Shown here piece after piece: positions 27,504-36,180 of a stretch of 64,000 nucleotides of DNA. The stretch lies in contig NZ_PPXC01000002.1 of NCBI RefSeq assembly GCF_002909445.1, positions 186,001-250,000 of the forward strand, in the 5' to 3' direction. The notes beneath the pieces were generated by a model, which was given only the letters and a program-made list of their open reading frames with translations, made no database searches and had not been told where the DNA came from. Source of the DNA: Arthrobacter glacialis (GTDB lineage: Bacteria; Actinomycetota; Actinomycetes; Actinomycetales; Micrococcaceae). The translations under genes were made by a program, and so were the position numbers. Each line of letters opens with the position of its first letter. Position 1 is the first letter of the stretch.

Positions 27504-28371
27504 GGAGGTCCTTTCGGCGGTTGCTGCGAGGAACAAGGTGTGCAGCGGCGTGGGTGCGGTGGAATCTGCTCGCATAGGCCGCCAGGCAGCCCAGAAGCAT
27601 TCCGACGGCGGCAGAGGAGGCAAGACTGATGACGAACCCGGGGCGGGTGCTTGAGGTGGGCAGCGTGCCGGCGTGAACAATGTAGCCGGCGGCCGGTTCG
27701 ATCACGCTGAGGGAGATCAGCTCGGCTTGCAAGTCGGACTGCAACTGGGTCAAGGCCCTGTTTGACCCATCAAAGGACACTTCCTGTAGCTGTCCCGAGG
27801 CGGTGGAAACGTCCAAGGACGCCGTAACAGCATTGAGCTGGGCCCTAATGGCCTGGATCCGAGCTTCCTGGGCGATGTTCATCGATTTCTGCCGGGCGTC
27901 CATGAAATTACGGGCAAGCACCGAGACCGCAGACAGTGCTTGCTGGGGAGTTTGGGCTGAAACGTTCAGTTGAAGAATGCGGGAGTTGATCAGCGGGGAG
28001 ATGGACAAGTCCTCCAGCAAGCCGCTTGAACGGCCCGGGTAGTTGAGGTCGCGCGCCGTTTGGCCCAGGACCTGGTCAGAGAGCAGCACCTGCACGGCCG
28101 AATCGATGGAAACGTCCTGCGGGTCTTTTCCCGCAGTCGACAAATTGGTGGTTGCCACCACCACAATGTCTGTCCTGGCCTTGAATTTTGCCGGCACAAT
28201 AAACTGCGCCGCCGTGCCCCCCACTAGGCACACCAGAAAGACGGAGCCAATGATGCGCCAATGCGCGCGGACAAACTGCACGTAGTCACTGAAATACAGG
28301 TTCTTGGACTTCTGCCTCGGAGGGGCGCTGCCGCGGTGCAGATGCTCCAGCGGTGGGGACGGGGCGGTCAT
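27475..28371 (-). CDS. Wzz-type chain-length determinant, no kinase domain
   Basis: 298 residues. FSDYVQFVRAHWRIIGSVF leads into the first membrane helix, an extracytoplasmic helical domain follows, and a second helix lies near 250-270. A basic tail ends the protein. No P-loop is present, so it is a pure Wzz-like co-polymerase. ATG 28371 overlaps the stop of the upstream sulfotransferase by 4 bases (ATGA). Together with the Wzz/pseudokinase at 23.6 kb, locus 1 has two chain-length proteins and no recognisable active BY-kinase. Confidence 0.85.
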   Translation of the reverse strand: MTAPSPPLEHLHRGSAPPRQKSKNLYFSDYVQFVRAHWRIIGSVFLVCLVGGTAAQFIVPAKFKARTDIVVVATTNLSTAGKDPQDVSIDSAVQVLLSDQVLGQTARDLNYPGRSSGLLEDLSISPLINSRILQLNVSAQTPQQALSAVSVLARNFMDARQKSMNIAQEARIQAIRAQLNAVTASLDVSTASGQLQEVSFDGSNRALTQLQSDLQAELISLSVIEPAAGYIVHAGTLPTSSTRPGFVISLASSAAVGMLLGCLAAYASRFHRTHAAAHLVPRSNRRKDLRAKFTSGHP

Positions 28372-29240
28372 CGACGCCAACTCGGAACATGGCCCAGCAG
28401 CTTGGTGAGCTGCACGTCGTCGTCCTGGAATTGCTCACGAAGCCTGTCCTTCAGACTGGCCGGCATGGCGTCGCTGGGCCTGGCGTTGGCGCGGATGACG
28501 TCGGCGGGCCGCCAGGGCGAGATGCCAAGATAGTCCGTCAAGGCCGGCCAGTGGGGCAACCCCGGCACAAGGAAGTCGTCGGCGTCAATGACCATGACCC
28601 GTTCACGTCCCATGATGGAAAAGGCCCTCTCCAGTTGCACGGCATACCTGCCTCGGGCCACATAGGCATGGTGCTGGTGTGAAAATGACTGGTAATCGGG
28701 GTCCGTGACAATACGTTCTTCTTCGTGGCGCAGCCTGCCACCTTCGGCCTTGAGCGCGTCCTCGAACGTCAAGTCCTCGAATCCGCGCATTGTTTCCTGC
28801 TTGTAGGCGGAGAAGGCTCGCTCAACAGGATCCCGCAAAAGCACCAGCAGCTTGACCTCGGGGAGTTGGGCGGCGATGCGTGAAATTGCCAGTGGGTGGA
28901 AGAGGTAGTACGGGCTTCCCTCGCCGGTGATGCGTGGTGGGCGGCGATAGGCAGTGTTGAGGGGAAAATGCCCCAGATAATAGTTTGGCCCGCGGCGGAA
29001 GCGCTCTGCCGTATCAAAGTAGTGGATGCCTTTATTAAGGGCTGGCGGTTGAACTTGCGGGTGTTGGGCCAGCATGCGAAAAATACTGGTAGTGGCGCAT
29101 CGTTGGGCGCCGGCAATGATGAACGTGGGTTTCATGCGCATGGGGGCGCTGAGCTGGCCCACGGCGGTCACCACCGAACGTGCCCCGCCGCGGGCAGTCT
29201 GGCGAATTGTTTGGGTGATGGTTTCCATGGTCGGTCTCAT
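28368..29240 (-). CDS. PAPS-dependent sulfotransferase 2 (heparan N-sulfotransferase-like)
   Basis: 290 residues. FIIAGAQRCATTSIF (40-54) is the 5'-phosphosulfate loop; KGIHYFD (70-76) and GEGSPYYLFHP follow the pattern of NDST/HS-type carbohydrate sulfotransferases. LLVLLRDPVERAFSAY (131-146) is the 3'-phosphate-binding segment. This subfamily modifies polysaccharides, which supports sulfation of the polymer rather than of a small molecule. Overlaps of 4 bases with both neighbours place it inside one operon with an O-antigen-ligase-like protein, Wzz and a GT2, so it is probably made together with the assembly machinery. Confidence 0.9.
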   Translation of the reverse strand: MRPTMETITQTIRQTARGGARSVVTAVGQLSAPMRMKPTFIIAGAQRCATTSIFRMLAQHPQVQPPALNKGIHYFDTAERFRRGPNYYLGHFPLNTAYRRPPRITGEGSPYYLFHPLAISRIAAQLPEVKLLVLLRDPVERAFSAYKQETMRGFEDLTFEDALKAEGGRLRHEEERIVTDPDYQSFSHQHHAYVARGRYAVQLERAFSIMGRERVMVIDADDFLVPGLPHWPALTDYLGISPWRPADVIRANARPSDAMPASLKDRLREQFQDDDVQLTKLLGHVPSWRR

Positions 29241-30478
29241 TTCTTCTGGCGTCCCAGCAAGGAATTCCGTTGTAATTGGTCCTCTATGAGGTCATGGTGC
29301 CAATCTGCCAAGGCACGCACAGGAGCACCCTCAGGGGAGAGGCCGTCCACCGTGAATCGTGTGGCTATGGTCAGTAGGTAGCCGATCAGAATTGCCCGGA
29401 TCTGCTGTGGATGCGGATGGACCAACAACGCCGACTTCGCCAAATTCTTGGCGACCGCGTCGGTGCTGACGCCCTCCAGGGTGCTGCGGGCAGCGGTGTG
29501 GTCACCGCGAAGGCGAAGTTTCTGGTGGGCTGTGTAGTGAACCACATCGATTCCGGCCGGCACCGGATCCGAATACCGCTCCCAATCCCAAATCATGGGC
29601 ACCGACGCTGTGTGCGCCAGGTTCCAGGGGCCGAAGTCGCCGTGCCATGCACCAAAGGGAATCTCCACATCACCAAAAACCTGAAGATAGTGGTCAAGGA
29701 GAGCCGGGAGCCGATTCCCCGGCACAGTGTGAAGGGGAGCAAGCTGCTGCTCCAGCATGGCCAGCCACGGACTTCCTGCTATGGGTGAGTGGTCCACCGG
29801 GGCGCTTTGCATGATTGCTGCGGCAGCCTCATGGGGGATGCTTCCTTGGCGGCGCTTGTCGGGTCGCAACGCGCTCATCAGCAGCACGCTGTTGCCCCGC
29901 CATGATCCCGCGTGAAGGGTGCGGGGGAGCGTAAATGCTTCCCTCGTTGCCCCCGCCAACTGGTCTAAAACCACGGATTCCCTGTTGACGAGCTGATTGG
30001 TCAGCGCATTCAAGCCAATCTTTGCGAATCCCACTTCGGCGCCGGAGGGTGAATGTACATTCAGGATCGGTTTGCGATTGGCTCGCGCCGATCCCACTGT
30101 CAAGGACAGGAGCACTGGATGCCCCAGCACCCCGGCCAAGTAGTCGGCAATTGAGTCCGGAGCGTCTGCACTTTTATGCAGCGTCAACCCATAAGGCATG
30201 GTGAAGGGCCCCAATCCTGCGGCCAGAATTGCTGACAGGAGTTGTCTGGGTGCCGCAGTGCGGAACGTGTCACCGGCGCTTGGCCGGACCAAGGCGTCTG
30301 CGGCTGCCGAGCGGTGGCCGGCAGACACCAGCATTCGTGGATGCCGGCGCCCCGGGACAAGTCGGAAAGACTGCGCGCCCGAAGTTACCCTGGCGACTGC
30401 CACTTCTGTCTGTGGAAACAGGCATTCGAGGGTTTGCACTAGGTCCTCAAGCATGGGGGTTGACCGCTGTCTGGTCAT
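29237..30478 (-). CDS. APH-fold phosphotransferase of unknown substrate
   Basis: 413 residues. The C-terminal half shows the aminoglycoside/choline-kinase catalytic pattern: AWHGDFGPWN (277-286) with Asp281, and IWDWER (296-301) with Asp298. A Lys in GFAKIG near 153 may be the ATP-binding lysine. The first 130 residues are not recognised. It lies between the ligase-like protein and sulfotransferase 2 with ATGA overlaps on both sides, so it belongs to the polysaccharide operon. It might phosphorylate a sugar or lipid intermediate; antibiotic resistance is unlikely from context. Confidence 0.75.
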   Translation of the reverse strand: MTRQRSTPMLEDLVQTLECLFPQTEVAVARVTSGAQSFRLVPGRRHPRMLVSAGHRSAAADALVRPSAGDTFRTAAPRQLLSAILAAGLGPFTMPYGLTLHKSADAPDSIADYLAGVLGHPVLLSLTVGSARANRKPILNVHSPSGAEVGFAKIGLNALTNQLVNRESVVLDQLAGATREAFTLPRTLHAGSWRGNSVLLMSALRPDKRRQGSIPHEAAAAIMQSAPVDHSPIAGSPWLAMLEQQLAPLHTVPGNRLPALLDHYLQVFGDVEIPFGAWHGDFGPWNLAHTASVPMIWDWERYSDPVPAGIDVVHYTAHQKLRLRGDHTAARSTLEGVSTDAVAKNLAKSALLVHPHPQQIRAILIGYLLTIATRFTVDGLSPEGAPVRALADWHHDLIEDQLQRNSLLGRQKK

Positions 30479-31905
30479 GGGACTGCCTCGGCCGTTGCAA
30501 GCTGGGCTGCCACGAGCTGTGTTTTCTTCTCCTGCTCATAGCGCCAGACCAGCCCAAGGGTGATCATCAGGATCATCAGGGGTGAACCGATGAGGTCATA
30601 GACGGGGAGCACGCAAAAGAAGAAGACCACTGGATACAGCAACGGTGTGGCCCACGAATCGCTCCGTGTAATGACGGGGACGGTGCGCCGGAGCATGAAG
30701 GCACAAAAGAGACCCGCGCCCAGAAATCCTGTGCAAAAGATCAGGAACCAAAAAGACCCCTGGGTGCCCAGTTGCGGTGGCGAACACTGGTGGCAGTCCG
30801 CGGTGGCGCCTGATGCAATGGAAAAAAAGTTTCCCTGACGGCTTCGCGTTGCACCAAAGCCAATAAGCGGCGAGTACTGGAGGACAGTTTCCATCGTGAT
30901 GCCGGCAAGGTTGGAGCGTCCTTCGTTGCTGTGGGGGTTCTCCAAACGAGTTTGGATGGTCTCCCACAGCGGAGTAACTAACAGCCCAATGTACAAGACG
31001 ATGGCCGTGGCGCCCGCACCTACAACGGCAAACCACCTGCCAGTAATGGCCATGCGCACCACGATGACCAGTGCCATGACTCCCAATCCTGCCCAGAGCC
31101 CCCTGTTGAGGGAAAAAATCACCGGCGGGATTGCTGCGAGAAGAACAAGGACAAAGGCAATTCTGTGCCCCGCATGGCGGGTGTATCTATAGGTCATTAA
31201 GTAGAAGGGAAGCAGCAGGCCAAAATTTGCGCCCCACGAATTCGCATACTCAAAGGGAGCCTTGGGCCGGGGATCGGGGTATCCCAAGATGTCTTGAATC
31301 TGCGCCAAACCAGGGTGGATGAGCGAGTTGAGGAACACGTTGGACCGCAGGGATCGCGGCAGAATCATCTCTAGGAAAGATGGGAATTCGTACTGCCACA
31401 GAAATTGGCCTGCATACCCGCCAATGACTGTCAGGATGAACAGCCACCCCATGAGGAATATGAGCCATTTGCGGGGGAACTGCTTTTCAGAAGTGTTGCC
31501 GATGAAGAGCAGCACAACGGTCACGGCGCCAAACCACAGAGCCCGGTAGGCCCACGGAAGAATGCGGGCAATACCGGATTCGGCCACCAGCCCGGGGACA
31601 GGCGTCCACAGCACCAGGAAACCGATGAGAATCACGGCCAGAAACAGGAGCCAGAAACCGAACCCGCTCGGGACAAGGATCTTGCGTTGGCGCAACAAAT
31701 AGTAGCCCAGGGGAATGGACATGATCAGGAACCCCAATACGCCAAGTCCCAGTGCCCACCAGAGAGGGAATCCTGCGATGAACACGATGAGAGGCAAAGA
31801 AGGGGTGTGGAAAGCGTGGACCAAAACGTCTCTCAGCCGGCCCCTGCGCCCACGCCCGTGGGGCCCGGGGGGCACGGTTGCCGACGCCTGCCCAGGCCGA
31901 TTCAT
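30475..31905 (-). CDS. O-antigen ligase/polymerase (Wzy-like) membrane protein, locus 1
   Basis: 476 residues with about ten or more hydrophobic helices and a large external loop holding EYANSWGANFGLLLP and SLNRGLWAGLG, typical of Wzy_C/O-antigen-ligase proteins. It probably polymerises flipped repeat units. I start at ATG 31905, just before a basic cytoplasmic tail; GGGA lies about 10 bases upstream. In-frame starts at 31998, 32028 and 32055 lack a ribosome site. It is the first gene of a five-gene minus-strand operon (polymerase, APH-fold kinase, sulfotransferase 2, Wzz, GT2), all with short overlaps. Confidence 0.85.
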   Translation of the reverse strand: MNRPGQASATVPPGPHGRGRRGRLRDVLVHAFHTPSLPLIVFIAGFPLWWALGLGVLGFLIMSIPLGYYLLRQRKILVPSGFGFWLLFLAVILIGFLVLWTPVPGLVAESGIARILPWAYRALWFGAVTVVLLFIGNTSEKQFPRKWLIFLMGWLFILTVIGGYAGQFLWQYEFPSFLEMILPRSLRSNVFLNSLIHPGLAQIQDILGYPDPRPKAPFEYANSWGANFGLLLPFYLMTYRYTRHAGHRIAFVLVLLAAIPPVIFSLNRGLWAGLGVMALVIVVRMAITGRWFAVVGAGATAIVLYIGLLVTPLWETIQTRLENPHSNEGRSNLAGITMETVLQYSPLIGFGATRSRQGNFFSIASGATADCHQCSPPQLGTQGSFWFLIFCTGFLGAGLFCAFMLRRTVPVITRSDSWATPLLYPVVFFFCVLPVYDLIGSPLMILMITLGLVWRYEQEKKTQLVAAQLATAEAVP

Positions 31906-32366
31906 CGACGGTGTTCCCAAGATGCGCCCCAACACTTCCAGTAGAAAAGCGGTCCACAATTGCTGCTCTGATCGACAGCTTAGTAGCGATGGAATCATTC
32001 GGGGAGGGGTGAACCATGAAACGGCCATAGACAAGTAGCCCAGGCGCAGGAACAAGTAGCCTGCCCAGGCTGGCTACACCGGGAATGGGGCCAACTGATC
32101 AAGCCAACAGTCCACACCAAGGTAAGAGCAGATACGTCAGGAATAGCGAAATATGCCGGTGCCCAGTAGTAAGGGATCGGGACACAAGTAATTTTGTCCT
32201 AACTCCTAGTATTGGAAGGCTCAAAGGAGTGTTCCCACCGGCGTTGATTGAACGTAATAATGATGCATCCGAGTCTTTTCTCGGTCTCAGAAGTCTCAAA
32301 ATCATGTGGAGCCGGGCTCACAGAGTGCTGTGGGGATGACTCGTATCTCAAGAATGAGGAATATCC
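31906..32366. promoter_or_regulatory. 461-bp divergent region with direct repeats
   Basis: It separates the five-gene minus-strand operon from the plus-strand malectin/PKD gene and contains no gene I can support. The 10-mer ACAAGTAGCC occurs at 32031-32040 and 32052-32061, 21 bases apart, which is two helical turns. AGTAG/AGTAA words also occur near 31982, 32166 and 32187. They resemble half of the CTACTTAAGTAG palindrome at 12885, so a shared regulator is possible. GAGGAAT precedes the ATG at 32367. Confidence 0.4.
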
Positions 32367-35300
32367 ATGCGAAGATACATAGCAGTCTTTGCGGCGGTCC
32401 TGATGGTGGCCGGATTGGGATTTACAGTTCCCAATATGGCGGCAGCATCAGAAGCGACCCTTACAACAGTAGTCAGATCAACTCCGGTAAATTACACTCC
32501 CAATGTCTTGGACGGCACGGTCTTCTCGATCGCCCAAGTCGGCAATACGATCGTGTTGGGCGGGCAATTTACCCAGGTTCAAGCCAGCACCGGCGGCGCC
32601 GTGCTCTCTCGCAACAACATAGTTGCGTTCAACAAGGACACGGGCGCAATCAGCACCACGTTTGTTCCGCAATTCAACTCGACTGTCCGCAGCGTGGTTG
32701 CATCAGCTGACGGCAACAGCGTTTACGTGGGTGGCCAATTTGGCACGCTCAACGGCGCATCAGTGACCAAGGTGACTCGACTGGCCATCAGCAACGGGGC
32801 AAAAGTTGCGGGATTCAATCCCGGGCTCATTGATGCCGTGGTCCATGACATGAAATTGGTGGGCACGCGGCTGTTCATTGGCGGCGAGTTCACCGCTATT
32901 AACAACGTGCCTCGAAGCAGTCTGGCAGAGCTGGATCCGGCAACTGGGGCGCTGCGCGCCAACGTCAACATCGCCTTTGCCGGCACCCACCTGGGTGGAA
33001 CAACCTTTGTGCACAAATTCGATGTCAGCCCCAACGGGGCCACCATGGTGGTCACCGGAAACTTCCGCACCATGAATGGGCTCGATCGGGTTCAGGTGGG
33101 CATGGTTGACTTGACCACAAATCCGGCCACCGTGGCAAACTGGGCAACCGATCAGTGGAAGCCGAACTGCTACTCCGTCTTCGCCTACTATCTCAACGAC
33201 CTGGACTTTTCCCCCGACGGGAATTCCTTTGTCCTGGGATCCATGGGTGGCTATGGCAGTGGACCACCCAGCCTGTGTGACACCATGTCACGCTGGGAGA
33301 CCAACGCGACAGGTGCTGCAGTGACGCCCACATGGGTTAACTACACAGGTGGTGACAGCATCTACGCTCTGGAAAACACGGGCAGCACAGTCTACTTCGG
33401 CGGGCACAACCGTTGGGTTAACAACCCGTTCGCCGCCGATAGGGCGGGACAGGGCGCTGTGGAACGCGAGGGCATTGGCGCCCTCAATTCCGTCAACGGC
33501 ATGCCCATCGATTGGAACCCGGGACGAGACCGCGGACGCGGCGTCTTTGACATGATGGCCACCTCGCAGGGACTGTGGGTTGGTTCGGACACCGACAGGA
33601 TTGCCCGTTACTTGTACCGGGCCCGGATTGCGATGTTCCCGGTGGCTGGCGGGACTACCATCCCCACAGCCAGTGCACCGGCGTTGCCGGTGGATGTCAT
33701 GCAAAGCGGTTCGTTGAACGCACCCTTGGACGCCCGTTACCTGTACCGGGTGAACGCCGGTGGCGAGACCATCCCCACCCTTGATGGCGGAATGGACTGG
33801 ATCGGTGACACAGCACCTCCGGGAAGCAATTACCGAAACACCGGCAATGCCGCCGCGTACGACACGGTAGGCTCCAGAACCGCCGCAGTGCCGGCAACAA
33901 CACCGACGTCGATCTTCTCCACGGAGCGGTGGGACGCCCAGGGCAACCCGGAACTGATGTGGTCCTTCCCTGTACCGGCTGGCAAGCACGTCCAGGTGAG
34001 GCTTTACCTCTCCGACCGTTGCAGCTGCACCACAGCGAACGGTTCACGTGTCTTCTCCATGAGGGTCGACGGGCAGATGGCGTTCCAGAACTACGACGTC
34101 AACGCCTCCGTTGGTCACAATGTTGGAACCATGCTGTCCAGGGACATCACCAGCGACGGAAATGTGAACATTGAGTTCAACCACGTGGTGGAAAACCCGC
34201 TCGTCAACGGCTTGGAGATTGTTGATTTGGATGCAGCCGCACCGCCTCCGGGCCAAACGGACCAGATGAAGACCTTGTACTTCGATGGGACAACCGGTTC
34301 TGGCAGCACCGCGGCCGTGACGGGCAGCGTTCCATGGGACAACGTCCGCGGCGGATTCGTGGCCAACGGCAACCTGTATCTGGCCACCGCAACGGGCGAG
34401 TTCCAGCAGCGTTCCTTCAACGGCACCCAGATCGGCGCACCCACAGCACTGAACCTGTACGGTCTGACCAATTTTGCGGCAGACATGCAGTCGATGACGG
34501 GCATGTTCTACTCCAACGGCAGGATTTACTACACGCTGACGGGCCAGAGCAATCTCTACATGCGGTACTTCGATTTGAGTAGCCAAATAGTTGGCTCGCA
34601 ACGGTTCACGATTGTGGGCCCAACGGGTGGCATGAGCTGGACAAACGTCAGGGGCATGTTCCTGGCCGGCAGTCAGCTGTACTGGGCCTCCGCCGATGGG
34701 AATCTCAACGCCATGAACTGGGCAGACTCGGTTGGAAACGGTGCCGTCAGTGGCACGTCAACCGTTGTCAGTGGTCCGGGGTTGGACGGCACCAATTGGG
34801 CCGCGAAATCCTTGATTGACAAGGTGGGAACAGGTTCTGTTATTCCCCCGCCCAATCAGGCACCCACAGCCGCCTTTGCGTCCACGTGTACTGGCTTGGC
34901 CTGTTCATTCAACGGTGCTGGATCAACGGATTCGGACGGCACCGTGGCAGGATATGCCTGGACCAGCTCGGATGGCGGCACAGGAACGGGTGCAACGTTT
35001 GCCCGTACCTTTGCGGCCCCCGGGACGTACACGGTGACCTTGACCGTGACGGATGACGACGGTGCGACTGGGACGGTAAGTCACGATGTGACGGTGGCGC
35101 AACTGCCACCACCCAATGTGGCACCTGTGGCGTCATTTACCAGTGACTGCACGTTCCTGGCATGCACCTTTGACGGTTCCGGTTCAAGCGACAGCGATGG
35201 CACGGTCAGCAGTTATGCCTGGGTCTTGCCTGCTGGAGCGACGGCAACGGGGGCAGTGACCACTTACACGTTCGCTGCCGCCGGAACCTATCCGGTCAAT

Positions 35301-36014
35301 TTGACGGTCACCGACAACCAGGGTGCCACCGGGGCTATCACCACCAACGTCACCGTGGCTGCGGATCCCAATCCGCCGGTGACCAATCCGGTCGCGTTTG
35401 TGGCCTCGGCCGCAAGCTCGGCCACGGGATCGGCCAACACCCACACGTTGACCATTCCGGCCTCTGTACAAGCAGGCGATGTTCTGGTGGCTGCGTTCAG
35501 CACCAACTCCGGCACCGTCGCAGTGACGGGGCCGGCAGGATGGGATTCGTTTGCCAATGCGGCCACAACCTCGATGCGCGGCGTGTTCTACTCGAAGGTG
35601 GCCGTCGCGGCAGACGCGGGGTCCGTCATGACGGTGGGCACAGCGGCTTATGGACGCGGCACCTTGGTGGTCAGCGCTTACCGGAACGCCACGGTTGCCG
35701 CAGCATCATTTGCCCTGCAACCGGAAACCGTGAGCAGGGCGGCGCACACAACGCCCACCCTGGCTGCAGCCACTGGTTCCTGGGGACTGTCCTACTGGGC
35801 TGACAAGACGGCCGCCACCACCAGCTGGGTTGCGCCGGCCGGGGACAGCGTCCGCCAAAGCGGTGCCGGCACAGGCGCCGGGCACATGAGCTGGTTGCTG
35901 ACGGACAGCAATGCTCCGCTTTCGGGATCCACTGCGGGTGGCTTGGGGGCGACGGCAAACAGTGCGTCTTCCGCTGCAGTCATGGGGACGGTGGTGATTG
36001 CCCGGGCTCCGTAG
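32367..36014 (+). CDS. Large secreted protein: beta-propeller-like repeats, malectin domain, two PKD domains
   Basis: 1215 residues with a clear signal peptide (cleavage near AAA-SEA, about 24-28). Residues about 45-430 are repeats of the type GNTIVLGGQFTQ, TRLFIGGEFTAI and VTGNFRTM, as in delta-60/WD-like secreted propellers. About 454-612 is a malectin-like carbohydrate-binding domain (YLYRVNAGG, WDAQGNPEL, GLEIVDLD). Two PKD domains lie at about 829-911 and 916-1001, each with SDGTV and GTYTVTLTVTD-type strands. A C-terminal beta domain ends without an LPXTG motif or membrane anchor. It is probably a polysaccharide-binding or matrix protein, given the malectin domain and its place beside the EPS operon. 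Confidence 0.82.
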   Translation: MRRYIAVFAAVLMVAGLGFTVPNMAAASEATLTTVVRSTPVNYTPNVLDGTVFSIAQVGNTIVLGGQFTQVQASTGGAVLSRNNIVAFNKDTGAISTTFVPQFNSTVRSVVASADGNSVYVGGQFGTLNGASVTKVTRLAISNGAKVAGFNPGLIDAVVHDMKLVGTRLFIGGEFTAINNVPRSSLAELDPATGALRANVNIAFAGTHLGGTTFVHKFDVSPNGATMVVTGNFRTMNGLDRVQVGMVDLTTNPATVANWATDQWKPNCYSVFAYYLNDLDFSPDGNSFVLGSMGGYGSGPPSLCDTMSRWETNATGAAVTPTWVNYTGGDSIYALENTGSTVYFGGHNRWVNNPFAADRAGQGAVEREGIGALNSVNGMPIDWNPGRDRGRGVFDMMATSQGLWVGSDTDRIARYLYRARIAMFPVAGGTTIPTASAPALPVDVMQSGSLNAPLDARYLYRVNAGGETIPTLDGGMDWIGDTAPPGSNYRNTGNAAAYDTVGSRTAAVPATTPTSIFSTERWDAQGNPELMWSFPVPAGKHVQVRLYLSDRCSCTTANGSRVFSMRVDGQMAFQNYDVNASVGHNVGTMLSRDITSDGNVNIEFNHVVENPLVNGLEIVDLDAAAPPPGQTDQMKTLYFDGTTGSGSTAAVTGSVPWDNVRGGFVANGNLYLATATGEFQQRSFNGTQIGAPTALNLYGLTNFAADMQSMTGMFYSNGRIYYTLTGQSNLYMRYFDLSSQIVGSQRFTIVGPTGGMSWTNVRGMFLAGSQLYWASADGNLNAMNWADSVGNGAVSGTSTVVSGPGLDGTNWAAKSLIDKVGTGSVIPPPNQAPTAAFASTCTGLACSFNGAGSTDSDGTVAGYAWTSSDGGTGTGATFARTFAAPGTYTVTLTVTDDDGATGTVSHDVTVAQLPPPNVAPVASFTSDCTFLACTFDGSGSSDSDGTVSSYAWVLPAGATATGAVTTYTFAAAGTYPVNLTVTDNQGATGAITTNVTVAADPNPPVTNPVAFVASAASSATGSANTHTLTIPASVQAGDVLVAAFSTNSGTVAVTGPAGWDSFANAATTSMRGVFYSKVAVAADAGSVMTVGTAAYGRGTLVVSAYRNATVAAASFALQPETVSRAAHTTPTLAAATGSWGLSYWADKTAATTSWVAPAGDSVRQSGAGTGAGHMSWLLTDSNAPLSGSTAGGLGATANSASSAAVMGTVVIARAP

Positions 36015-36031
36015 CCAACCTAGTTGCTAGC

Positions 36032-36069
36032 CTTCAGGCCCTGCCGATTGGAATCGGCGGGGCCTGAAG
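36032..36069 (+). terminator. Hairpin terminator after the malectin/PKD gene
   Basis: 18-base arms at 36032-36049 and 36052-36069, with one G-T-type mismatch, form a stable GC-rich stem just after the stop. The T-tract is weak. It isolates the surface-protein gene from sufS. Confidence 0.65.
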
Positions 36070-36180
36070 TGCGTCTGGTCACGGATGAGACGGGGCACGG
36101 TGCAGACGTGCGAAAATAGAAGAATAGAAACGTGGCGTATTTATGTCCCGCGTTTGCGGCACCGGCTAAGGAGCAGATAG

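Noticed and set aside
27504-27680. Longer N-terminus for the GT2 glycosyltransferase
   Set aside because: It would overlap the Wzz-like gene by about 200 bases and adds Pro/Ala-rich sequence without motif; GTG 27503 has a good ribosome site.
29237-30478. Aminoglycoside-resistance gene
   Set aside because: The APH fold is shared with many sugar and choline kinases. Operon context and the unmatched N-terminal 130 residues do not support a resistance role.
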